From contig CP087208.1 of NCBI GenBank assembly GCA_020912385.1, positions 2,480,001 through 2,544,000 on the forward strand: DNA of 64,000 nt. The letters are read 5' to 3'. Made by a program: the position numbers and the translations under genes. Numbering within the stretch: position 1 is the first letter of the stretch; every line of letters begins with the position of its first letter. Positions 35,970 through 45,207 of the stretch are shown piece after piece. Source of the DNA: Neofusicoccum parvum. Its lineage: Eukaryota; Ascomycota; Dothideomycetes; Botryosphaeriales; Botryosphaeriaceae. Under the pieces are notes generated by a model, which had not been told where the DNA came from, did no database searches, and was given only the letters and a program-made list of their open reading frames with translations.

Positions 35970-38037
35970 ATGGCCTCGTCCCAAGACCTGCCCAAGCCCG
36001 TCGATCTCTCGCACCATGTCTCGCGCAATGCCCAGAGCCGCGTGCCCTCGTCCATGAAGTCGTTCTACAAGTACTTCGCCATCCCCGGGATAGGGCAGCT
36101 TGCTGGAGGTCCCGCCGCCCCAATGCCGCCCGTGCTGTTCCTTTGTTGCTAAATACTGCCCAGGCCTGCCAAACGACAAATACTTTCCTTACGACGACCT
36201 CGAGGCCCGTGTAGCGCTGCCTGATCGCTTCAAGCCCACTCCCAACAACCCGGTGGACCCGCCCGCGGCCGATCTGGCTGCCACCTCTCTCTCTGGCCAG
36301 CCTCCCTCTGCCCGTCTCATTGTGCCGCACACCTCGGGAACCACCGACGTGCTGCGCAAGATTGACCTGGACACGGCGCTACAGTATGGCACCGCCCAGG
36401 GCTACCCTCCTCTCTACCAATTCGTGCGCCAATTCACCACCCAGAACCTGCACCCAAATGTTCCCTACCGGGGCGGCCCGGAGGTCATTCTCACCTGCGG
36501 CTCCACCGACGGCTTCTCCAAGACTGTCGCGGCGTTGACCAATGAGTGGTACGAAGGCAGGGATCCCATAGACGAGAAGCAGGGACTACTAGTCGAGGAG
36601 TACTGTTACACGAACGCCATCCAGGCTGTGCGACCTCGCGGCCTGAACATTGTGCCCGTCAAGATTGACGATGAAGGCATGCTCGCCAAAGGTCCGGGCG
36701 GCCTGGAAGACGTTCTGGACAGCTGGGATCCCTCGAGAGGCAGGCGGCCGCACCTGATCTACACCGTAACGTATGCACTTCCGTTCTTCATTGCTGCAAC
36801 TGTCTCAATGACTCGACCTTCTTCCTACCGCTGCTTCTCTTCTCTTCTCTGCATTGCAGATCACTAATCCCATATCCTCGCCTTGATTCATGCCGCTGCA
36901 CTACAAATTACGAATTGCCCAACAAGCCGCATTCTAACATGGTTTTTCAGCATCGGTCAAAACCCAACGTCTGGCGTACTGAGCGTCCAGCGCCGAAAGG
37001 AGATCTACGAGCTGGCCGTGAAGTATGACATCATCATCGTTGAGGATGACCCCTACTGGTACCTCCAATACCCGTCGACTTCCTCGAAATCTACCCCACC
37101 TCAGAAGGTCGAGGGCAAATCCTCCGGATTCGACTTCCTCGACTCTCTCGTGCCGTCTTATCTGTCGGTCGATTACCAGGGCCGTGTTGTGCGCGTCGAT
37201 ACCTTCAGCAAGACTGTCGCGCCAGGATGTCGTCTCGGCTGGCTCACTGCCCAGCCGGCTCTGGTGGAGCGTATCCTGCGTCTTACTGAAACCTCAACCC
37301 AGCAGCCTTCAGGATTTGTGCAGGCCATGATTGCTGAGCTCATTATGGGTCCTCAGAGCAAGGAGGACGGCGGCCAAGGCGGTGCCAAGGACGGTCACGG
37401 TTGGGACGTCAGCGGATGGGTGCGGTGGCTCGAGGGCCTTCGCAGCAACTACGAGCGCCGCATGAACGTCATGTGCGATATCTTGGACTCTGGCAAGCTG
37501 ATGGTCAAGACAGGCCGTCGCAGCTCGCTGAGCAAGCTCATTCGCTCAACGACGCATCCCTCATCGTCGAACGGTGCCTTTGAAGACTTTGACGCTGAAG
37601 CTGACGATTGGGCTGTCGTTGAGACAAGCAACATCTTTGACTTCGCCCGCCCGCTTGGCGGCATGTTCGTATGGGTTCGCTTTGACTTCACGGTGCACCC
37701 ATTGGCCAATAAGATTCCGCATGCTCGCCTTTCACGCGCCTTGTGGATATTCTGGACCACTCCTTCGTATCGCGTCCTTGTCTCTCCTGGTAGCATCTTT
37801 GCTCCTACCCAGGAAATTCTCAACAGAGACGCGTACAACTGCTTCAGGATGTGCTTCGCTGCGAGCCCAGAAGAGGATATCGAGCCCATCACCAAGAGGT
37901 TCGTCAAGGGCGCCCGGGCCTTCTTCCGCATCAAAGATCCCGCCAAGATCGACGAGATCCTCAAGGACGATGACCCCAATGTTCAGGGTTACGAGGATGT
38001 GAAGATGGGTGCTTTGACAGGATTCGGATTCTGCTAA
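35970..38037 (+). CDS. Aromatic/2-aminoadipate aminotransferase (ARO8-type, PLP fold type I)
   Basis: Three exons: 35970-36108, 36164-36770 and 36951-38037, giving 610 residues. The protein belongs to the class I/II PLP aminotransferases that convert aromatic amino acids (or 2-aminoadipate) to 2-oxo acids. Motifs: SRVPSSMKSFYKYFAIPG, LAGGLPN across the first intron, TCGSTDGFSKT, VEEYCYTNAIQAV, IGQNPTSGVLS across the second intron, VEDDPYWYLQY, and the Schiff-base lysine in DTFSKTVAPGCRLGW at about Lys336. A Gly/Asp-rich insertion of about 20 residues (near residue 390) and the 610-residue length exceed the roughly 500 of yeast Aro8. The 180-nt second intron is long for this genome. Substrate choice is inferred from family. 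Confidence 0.9.
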
Positions 38038-38213
38038 GCGCCAAATAGAGTTCAATTGGGATAGGGAGCCTAGGGAGCCTATGGACGTTGTCAAGATTGT
38101 GTAAATGTGGCATCATTGGTTAGAAGAGATTGGAGTTGTATGGAAAGAGAATTGGAACGAGCTTATGACTATTCTCGACACATGACAGGAAGGAGGTCAT
38201 ATTTCGGCGCCTC
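38038..38213. other. 3' flank of aminotransferase gene
   Basis: AT-richer sequence with a short GGGAGCCTA duplication near 38070. It is probably shared by the aminotransferase and the candidate minus-strand gene that ends at 38214. Confidence 0.4.
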
Positions 38214-38627
38214 TCAGGAAGGTTTATGCTTGGAAATGCTATAAGTTCTTCTCACGTTATATTCTCCAAAACATGAGGTAGAAAATGGCAATGCCTCCAG
38301 ATTCCAGCTGCCGTTCACGGCATCTATGTACGGCAGGCTAAACAACAACCAACCCGTTTAGCTTCGACCTGCACTGTTTACACCATTCAAGCTTAGCCCC
38401 ATTGAAGATATTCCGTCCCGTCCCTTCGGACCTCATCTAGTCTCCACCGCTGTTGGCCACCTTCTCCGACGTACATACCAGGTAATGTTTGAGCCAGCAA
38501 AGGCACACCATGGCGCATAGTTTCCAACACAATTTCGAGTTCCAAACATTGAGGTCCCTCGCTCCAAATCCCTCCACTCGCCCCCCCTCCCTCCCAACAG
38601 ATAATCCCCACCCCCCATAAACATTCC
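38214..38627 (-). CDS. Candidate gene or relic: last two exons of an unrecognised secreted-type protein
   Basis: On the minus strand a strong acceptor (TTATTCTTTTCCAG) precedes an open exon 38627-38479 ending at a GTATGT donor. A 141-nt stretch with a T-rich acceptor (TTGTTTAG) leads to exon 38337-38214, and the frame matches across it. The product would contain NCVGNYAPWCAFAGSNIT followed by Cys and LPYIDAVNGSWNLEALPF, with Cys and N-glycosylation-like sites that suggest an extracellular protein. Upstream exons within 38690-39190 cannot be fixed: open frames with C-ending codons exist but phases do not join. It may be incomplete or decayed. I do not recognise the family. Confidence 0.35.
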
Positions 38628-39487
38628 CTGGAAAAGAATAAACCCCCCACCCCGCCTACCCAGGCACCAGCAAACTCACCACCGCGCCGCCCCCCCTCGA
38701 TCCCCACCTTCCCCCTCAACGCCCACCAACCAGCCTCTCGACCCGTCCCCGCCCTCGTCCCCGCTCTACCTCCCCTCCCGCCCGCCGTCCGCGACGACTT
38801 CCTGGCGCGCCGCCGGCGAACTGCCCTGGGACCGGGGGTTTCGACTGCGTGGAGCTGATGGACGGGGTTTCCCGCAGATGCGCAAGGTGAATGATGCGGT
38901 TGGCCCGGCTGTCGCGGCGGCTGTTCGTGTCGGCCGTGATCACGTGCGGCGCGGCGGCGGCGGAGGAGGGGCGCAGGCTGCTGTCGGCGGGGCGTGCGGA
39001 GAGCGGGATGATGGAGTTGAGGGATGCGGGGGTGCTGCGGGAGTTTAGAGGCACATGGGAGGTTTGGGTTTGAGGGAGAGGAAGGATGGAGGATTGAACT
39101 GGAGTTTGAGATCGATGTCACGGATCTGTCGGCGGAGGAGTGCTGCGGTGCGGATCCTGGATGCTGTGTGAGGCCTTTGTTGGTTTGATTGTTACTTTTT
39201 GTCTCTTCTCATCTCGTGCTCTCTGCTTTCCCTTCCTGGCGCATGGTTGCTTCAACAGCAACAGCAAGTGGATATGAGGTCACAGAGACCACATTAAGGC
39301 CTTCACCCAAGGCTATTTGGGCGCAGATCCGTGCGTATCTGTGTCGTCTTGCGTATGAGCCCATATGATCATAGTTGCCGAGTTTGTGCGAGCTCCGGCA
39401 TCGTGACATTGTAGATCCTCTTCTTTCCCTGCTTGATCCTCATCACGACTAGAGAACCAGCTCTCCCTGATCGAGTAATGTCTGTGC
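38628..39487. other. Unresolved coding-like GC-rich region
   Basis: C-rich low-complexity DNA (38590-38770) is followed by stretches with codon-like bias on both strands (plus-strand frame 38891-39073, minus-strand frame 38716-39054). No frame has a domain or a complete splice path. It may hold the 5' exons of the candidate gene to its left, or be the decayed part of it. Confidence 0.3.
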
Positions 39488-40482
39488 TCACCCCCATACC
39501 TGCTCGCTAGCCTCGTTTTTCGTGTACAAAACTTTCCCTTGCTTTCCCGAGTCCACGTTGAGGACCTGGCCATGTACGTGGCTGCTGAAATTGTCGCTGG
39601 CAAGGTAAAGAATACTCCTGGCTACTGCTTGCATCGGGACTGGCTTGCATAGGCCGGTCTGTGCGTGCTCAATACGCCAATTTCCGCAATAATCAACAGC
39701 AGCAGATGGGGCTTACCGTGGCTTGTGCATCCATGTACAATTGATCGGGGTTCCTACTGCACTCTTCCTCGAAGCGAGGCGTGTCCACCGGCCCGGGAGC
39801 TATGGCATTGACACTGGAGAGTTGGCAACAATGACGCATCAGAGACGTGACCGCTACCCGACGCGCAGCCTGACGAGACACAGGAAAGGCCAACCTACCG
39901 CGCTTCCTCGTACAACCTCGGCGCGTCCGCAGCCAGGCTCTTCAGCAGCCCCACCTGCACTGCGCTCTTCGAGGCAGCATAGTCCGGGTTGGTGCGCTCG
40001 CCCAACCAGCCGCTCTCGCTGCCGACCAGGATCAGGCTCACGTTACTCATCTCGCCCTTGCCTGCCTCCTCCTGCACGCCCTGCATCCACATGCGCGCGG
40101 TCAAGAAGGTGCCGGTGACGTTGACGTCCAGGGTGCGGCGGAACTGCTTGACGGACATGTCGGCGGCGGTGCCGTGGTGCTCCAGCACGCTGAGGTCGAG
40201 GCTGGCGAGCGCGACGCAGCAGCTGACCGGCCCGTTGGTCGCCACGGCCTCGGACCACGCGTCGTCGAGCGACTCCTCGTCGGTGATGTCGGCCTGGTAG
40301 TAGTCCAGGCTGCCGGGCTCCCGCGCGGCGTCGTCGATGACGTAGCGGTCCGGCGGCAGCAGGTCGACGACAGAGACGCGCGCGCCCTCCTCGCAGAAGG
40401 CGTCGACGACGGCGCTGCCGATGAGCCCGGCGCCCCCGGTGATGAGGACGTGCGTGTCCTCCAGGCCGGTGGTGAGCGGCAT
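39488..40482 (-). CDS. Short-chain dehydrogenase/reductase (classical SDR)
   Basis: Three exons: 40482-39899, 39813-39717 and 39658-39488, giving 283 residues. The cofactor motif is VLITGGAGLIGSAV (TGxxxGxG type), Asp in VVDLLPP after the second strand suggests NAD(H) preference, NVTGTF follows, and the catalytic Ser lies in VGSESGW with Tyr/Lys in YAASK. The third part gives APGPVDTPRF and a C-terminal SILYLASDNFSSHVHGQVLNVDSG, the common SDR ending. Fungal classical SDRs of this length act on sugars, polyols or secondary alcohols; the substrate is unknown. The last few codons before the stop run past a possible GTATGG donor, so the exact C-terminus is slightly uncertain. Confidence 0.88.
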
Positions 40483-41524
40483 GGCGAGGCGGTGCGTGTG
40501 CGTGGCGGTTGCGGTGGAGTGGTGTTGTGAGGTGTGAGGCTGATGTGGGGTAGATGCGCGCGACCGCGCTATCCGAAACAGGCAAGCTTACGACAGGGGA
40601 CACAACTTAGTCGACTTCGGCTGATATGCAGGAACCGCGACGGCAATCGCGACGCATCAGAACGCACAGCCGACACACAAACTACTTTCACTGCAACGAC
40701 TAAACAAAGTCGAAGGTGGTGTTGTTGTACTGATCCACCGGCAGCTAAGTACAGACAAGCATATGATGAATCCTGTTGCGTAGCACTTCAGCTTCGTCTA
40801 GCATTCTTCCAAAAACAAACGGCCTTGCATTGAGAGATGGCGTGTCCATACATATGGTACGCATTCTATAAGGGATCCCAAAGCATTGAATGCTGCGAAT
40901 TCAACCCGTGTCAAGCCGGGGCCTTTCTTGACCGCGATATAGACGCTGCCCGTTCACCAAACGATGCGGCAGAAGCTAAGCTATGATTGAATGCAACCGC
41001 TGACATGATACAACAAGCCTCGCACATTAACGATTCGGAGGAGCCCACGAGCTTTTCATCGAATCTATCGAGCAGAGCGACGACGACAGTACTTGCTGAT
41101 CTCGTCACCACGTCCGTTGCCGCCCTCATTAGTTGACCCCGTAATCCCGTATCTCTTTCAGTGAACTCGTACGAAACTTAGAGAGCTTGCTCCTGATCCT
41201 CATGAGAGGTAATCCACCCTGTTTCTATTCAAACTTAGCAAATCTCTATTTCCTTTCGGAGGAAACCAGTAAGTCCGCAGAAGAGTTTAAGTAGCGTCTC
41301 AATCCTAAGGTACCGAACGAAATCGTGGCTATTGACCAGTTCAGCAGCTCGCAACCTGGAATATGGAGCAAACGCTCCACGTTCGTTGCTGTTCCTAGGT
41401 CTATTAGCGTTTTTACTCCTCACCATTATCAGTCCTCAGTCCACTTCAACCATTCTACTCTCCGACCTGCCATTGGGGCCCGCAAGATCCCGAAGCCACC
41501 GAAAATGCGAACCAAAACGGGACG
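40483..41524. other. Intergenic, no supported gene
   Basis: About 1.04 kb containing the SDR promoter and AT-richer DNA. A 72-codon minus-strand frame (41129-40911, starting ATG) and a 76-codon plus-strand frame with a hydrophobic stretch (41332-41562, no ATG) are protein-like in composition but have no homology I can name. Confidence 0.4.
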
Positions 41525-41559
41525 GTCACATCCGCCCGGAATTCCTGGACGGATGTGAC
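41525..41559. repeat. 35-bp palindrome with perfect 10-bp arms
   Basis: Arms 41525-41534 (GTCACATCCG) and 41550-41559 (CGGATGTGAC) are exact inverted copies around a 15-base centre that includes the GGAATTCC palindrome. Such a site can bind a dimeric regulator, or form a cruciform. It lies next to a region with shifting coding bias. Confidence 0.75.
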
Positions 41560-41599
41560 TGACCTCGTCTTCCACGTCGTCCTTTCTCTTCTTCTTTGC

Positions 41600-42382
41600 T
41601 TTCCACCTAGGGATGCCGCCCACATGGAAGTCAACGCGTACGGCTCTCGCAACCGCACGACACCAGCTCTCCGCTGGCATGCTCCACCCGGCAACGAAGA
41701 GCCCGGCGTCTTCGCCAGCTCGAACTCGACCCCAACGCCAGACAGCCCGACGACCGCGGCATCGTCACGCTCCCCAAGCCATCCTCCCTCACCCTCTCCT
41801 CTCTCGACGTCTCACTATCCTCCCCCCCAACAACTTCAGCACCACGCCCCCCGAACGTCCGCGCCGCCATCGGCTCCGCCGTCGCACACGCCGCCGCGCC
41901 CGTCGTCACCGTGCCCACCCACCACCGCCTGCGACGGGCAGCCGCCCGCCGCCGACCACGTCCCGGCCGAGGAGCTGCGCGGCAGGCGCGCTCCCACGCG
42001 GTGCAGGTTCCCGGCCGTGGCCTGGGTGTTGGCGTGCCACACCGCGCCGGGCTGTCGCTGCTCGGCAATGCTTGGGCGAGCGTGGGGCAGGGCTGCGGGG
42101 CGGACGGTAGGAGGCGGTGGGACGGAGGGTGGTGGTGGTGATGATGATGATGAGGGTGAAGGTGACGATAGCGGCATGAGCGTTTTCGGAGGTCTCGTAA
42201 CGGACGAGGAGGTGAGGGAGGCGCTTAAGGGGCAAGGGAAGAGTGAGGCGAGGGCAAGACTCGTGGTGACTAGTGGACGAGGGATCGACAGTCTTAGTGC
42301 CCGCGTTGTTGAGGTTCGCAAGCCTCGGAGTGTACGGACACAGCAACCTGCCAATGCGGGATTTGTCGGCACTTTGGGCTGA
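41600..42382 (+). pseudogene. Possible frameshifted gene relic (plus strand)
   Basis: A stretch of about 780 bp shows strong C/G third-position preference typical of this genome's genes, but the favoured frame changes. It is first the frame containing MEVNAYGSRNRTTPALRW, then, near 41720, another frame containing RQLELDPNARQPDDRGIVTL and SSLTLSSLDVSL. The second frame lacks an ATG. This fits an old coding region with an indel, or an exon of a gene with an intron I cannot place. No family is recognised, and a chance effect of GC-rich DNA is possible. Confidence 0.25.
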
Positions 42383-44892
42383 ACAGGTTGACCGGGTGGG
42401 CCTTGGTGGTCGGGTATCTATCTAGGAATCCCCATACTCGTATTGCCGAGAAGGGTGCCGCTTTCTTGAGTCTTGCCCTAGTCTTTTTCGCTTTCCCATG
42501 CTTGCTTTTGGGAGCGGTGATACCCGACCGCCATAAGTGCAGGTATCCTTAGTCAGTTCCCGTTCCTGCAACAATGCGCACACCAAAAAGGTGTCCGTCC
42601 GTTCCCCTGCGCTGGGTAGAATAGCGGGGCTAGAAAGCAGGTCCGCAAGGCGCGCAGCTATAGTCTGGACGTCATGTAACCTGGCTTTTTGATGAAGCCA
42701 ACAGAGGGAGGAAAGGGGCCAAAAGAGCGGACACAGCTCCGGAAAGACTCGCGTTGGAGCAGTGTGGTATTTTCCTTCCCTTTCGGTCTAATGGTTCTCC
42801 GACATTGCAGGATTTTTTTGCCACTGAAAGCCACTGTCGTCTGATCGACACGGGCCCGGCCCTTCGCCCGGTCTCTCGAACTTCGCATTTCTACCGGGAG
42901 AACGTCAAAGAGACTACGGGCAATTACGCAGAAGGGGAAAGGAAAAAGAAAAGAAACAAGAGGTTACACTAACTGGTGCTGGAAGCGACCGCATGCCTGC
43001 CCGCCCGTGACTGGCCTCTCCATCTCTTTGATGCTCGACCCGCACGGCTTGCCAATCATGGCCGGGCACCCTCCGCCTCACGAATTTTCTTGGTTTTCTC
43101 AGCCAGAGCGGCGCACGGGGTACAACGGCGGTCCAGCCGCGGTGGGACCCCCGTGGGGACGTAGAGTGCGACGAGCAAACACGATTAGCGAGCGAGCATT
43201 GAGTCCGCTCCGCTGACGTCTTGCTGATCCCGGTTAGGTATAGGGAGCGACAAGTTATTGAAAGTTGAAACACGGGCGCTGGACCCTGATCTCCTCTTGT
43301 TCTGCCGCATTACATCGAGGGCGCACATGTCCCATCCGTTACGGACTCGCGCTGTTGAAGGGAAAGGGTCTGGTGTGAGTGTCTCGTGAGCCCGGCTGAC
43401 AGCACATCACAGCCCAAGTGAGACAGAGCCTGTCTCGGAGCTTTATGCTCCAGCGCCTGCCGAGTGGCGAACTTTCTTGGGTGCGTAGTACTCTGCGCTT
43501 TGGTGCCACCTCGCGAGGAGGCCGGCGGGGCGATGTGAACGGCGAGGACGGCTGCGATGGATGCGCCGGGTCTGGTCGCATTGGCGGTGGGTTGGCGCTG
43601 CTGGTGCTGTCGACGGCGAAGTGGTGGTGGCTTGCCAACGCGACGGGCAGGCGTCTCTTCCTCCTCCACCGTGAAGTCGATTGGATCACCTCCCTCCGTC
43701 CGCCCGGGAGAGGCCAACGGTACGTACCTGAGCAGATCAATGACCCGCGCAAGGGTCCGCTCCAGTCGTTCCTGCTCGAGAAGACCCGACCAGCCGCCGA
43801 GGACCGGCGATCTCTCGTCGTGGGCGGATGGGCGAGAACAAGAAGAAGGAACCGGCGAACGCCGCCGCCGTCGCATTCGGGTGTAACGGTTTGCAGCAGT
43901 TCGGCATTGTGATCATCATGGACGTTTCGCGGCCAAGCGGCGGGCAGAGCTGCAGCTTTCCCCGACCTCCCCAAGCGAGACGAAGCATCCGCCATTCTGG
44001 CCTGCGCCGCGCTGCCCAATGCCCGGCTAGCCTGGCCGCTGCTGCCGCCGCTGAATGGCCGGCCGGGCGCACTTGTGTGAGGCGGGCGATGTATGCCAAG
44101 AATCTAAGGTCGAAGCAGGGAAGAGATCGACCGCACCGGGATTGGAGCAGGACACGAAAGCCCGCTGCTGCTCGCCAAATCGAACAGGGATCCGCACATT
44201 TGCAAGTGGGGATGCGTCAGGTCAGCGGCGGGCGTGTGGGTTCGCGCGGTGACTGGTGGATCCTCTCAAGCCCTGTCTGGCCGCTGGGTGTTGCTGTTGC
44301 AGGACAGAGTGCACGGCTGACCCTCCGTGCTAACCCTACCGTGCGGAGCAATGCCTGCGTGCGCGCTGTGGTGAGGAAATGCAACACCGTTGACGCGGCC
44401 TTGCGGGAAGGCCGTGAGTGAGATCATGCAAGCCCGCGAAGTATGATCGAAACAAAGGAGAATATTGGTGGAAGGCGCCGTCATGGCCCTGATGACGAAA
44501 CGGAAGAACCGAGACACGGACAATAGCACAACTCAAATAGACGAAGGTGATGCAGAAACCTTGTAGATTGTCTGTCATGTGCCAAACGCTCGACATTTTC
44601 AACTGCCCAACCTACACACCGATAGCTGTCTCGCGGAAAATCGAAGTTGGGAAAACAGCGCTAAGACGCTGAGGAAGAGAGCCAATCCGCTCGCTCCATG
44701 GAAAAAAAACTCCGGCCAAATGCTTTCCGAAAATATGAAAGTGAAAGAATACTCCATGTGCCGCCGGGTAGTCCCGCATTAGGACATCAAATCGTGAGCC
44801 AGTAGCTCGTAACGCCGCACTGCCGATCTAAGAGAAATCAAGTCATGCTCCCGACATGACCGTGGGTTTTAAGGGGCTGAGCTCGTGGTCCG
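42383..44892. other. Gene-poor intergenic region
   Basis: About 2.5 kb with no supported gene. It contains the 130-bp inverted-repeat unit at 42404-42533 and, around 43300-44300, GC-rich overlapping frames on both strands with no domain. Confidence 0.45.
42404..42533. repeat. 130-bp unit bounded by 15-bp inverted repeats
   Basis: Left arm 42404-42418 (TGGTGGTCGGGTATC) and right arm 42519-42533 (GATACCCGACCGCCA) are inverted copies with one mismatch. No matching target-site duplication is visible, so a small MITE-like element, a stem of a structured RNA or chance are all open. Confidence 0.5.
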
Positions 44893-45207
44893 CTATGACG
44901 AGGTGGAGCTGACGGAACCACGGCTTGACTCGGAGTTCATGCTGGCGTTGCTCCCGCCCTGCGAGCGCCGACGCGCAGAGCTGGTCGCGCTCTCGAGCTG
45001 ATGCTTTGTGTGCTCATGCATGACACTGGGAACCAGTTAGCAACTTGGATCATGATCACGCAGTTACAGCTGCACAACGTACCGAGAGTAGATACTCATG
45101 GAGGCGGTGGGGTTGTCCAGATCATACTGGTTGGTGAAGTTGTGCTGGGCCGACATGGGTGCGGAGTAGTTGTCGCGGACGTAGACACCAGCGTGCGCGG
45201 AAGACAT
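44893..45207 (-). CDS. Small conserved-looking protein of unknown function, 85 residues
   Basis: Two exons, 45207-45083 and 45025-44893, separated by a 57-nt intron (GTACGT donor, CCAG acceptor). The product is 85 residues, too short to show up as one long open frame. It reads MSSAHAGVYVRDNYSAPMS..., then YDLDNPTASMSIYSRVMHEHTKHQLESA, and ends in a Ser/Arg-rich tail. There is no signal peptide or membrane segment. The central helix-like HEHTKHQLESATSSARRRS and the polar, disordered tail recall small fungal proteins that I cannot name with certainty. The reason to accept it is the exact splice phase and protein-like composition over both exons. Start choice: the first ATG in frame, 1.1 kb from any other evidence of coding on this strand. 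Confidence 0.65.
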
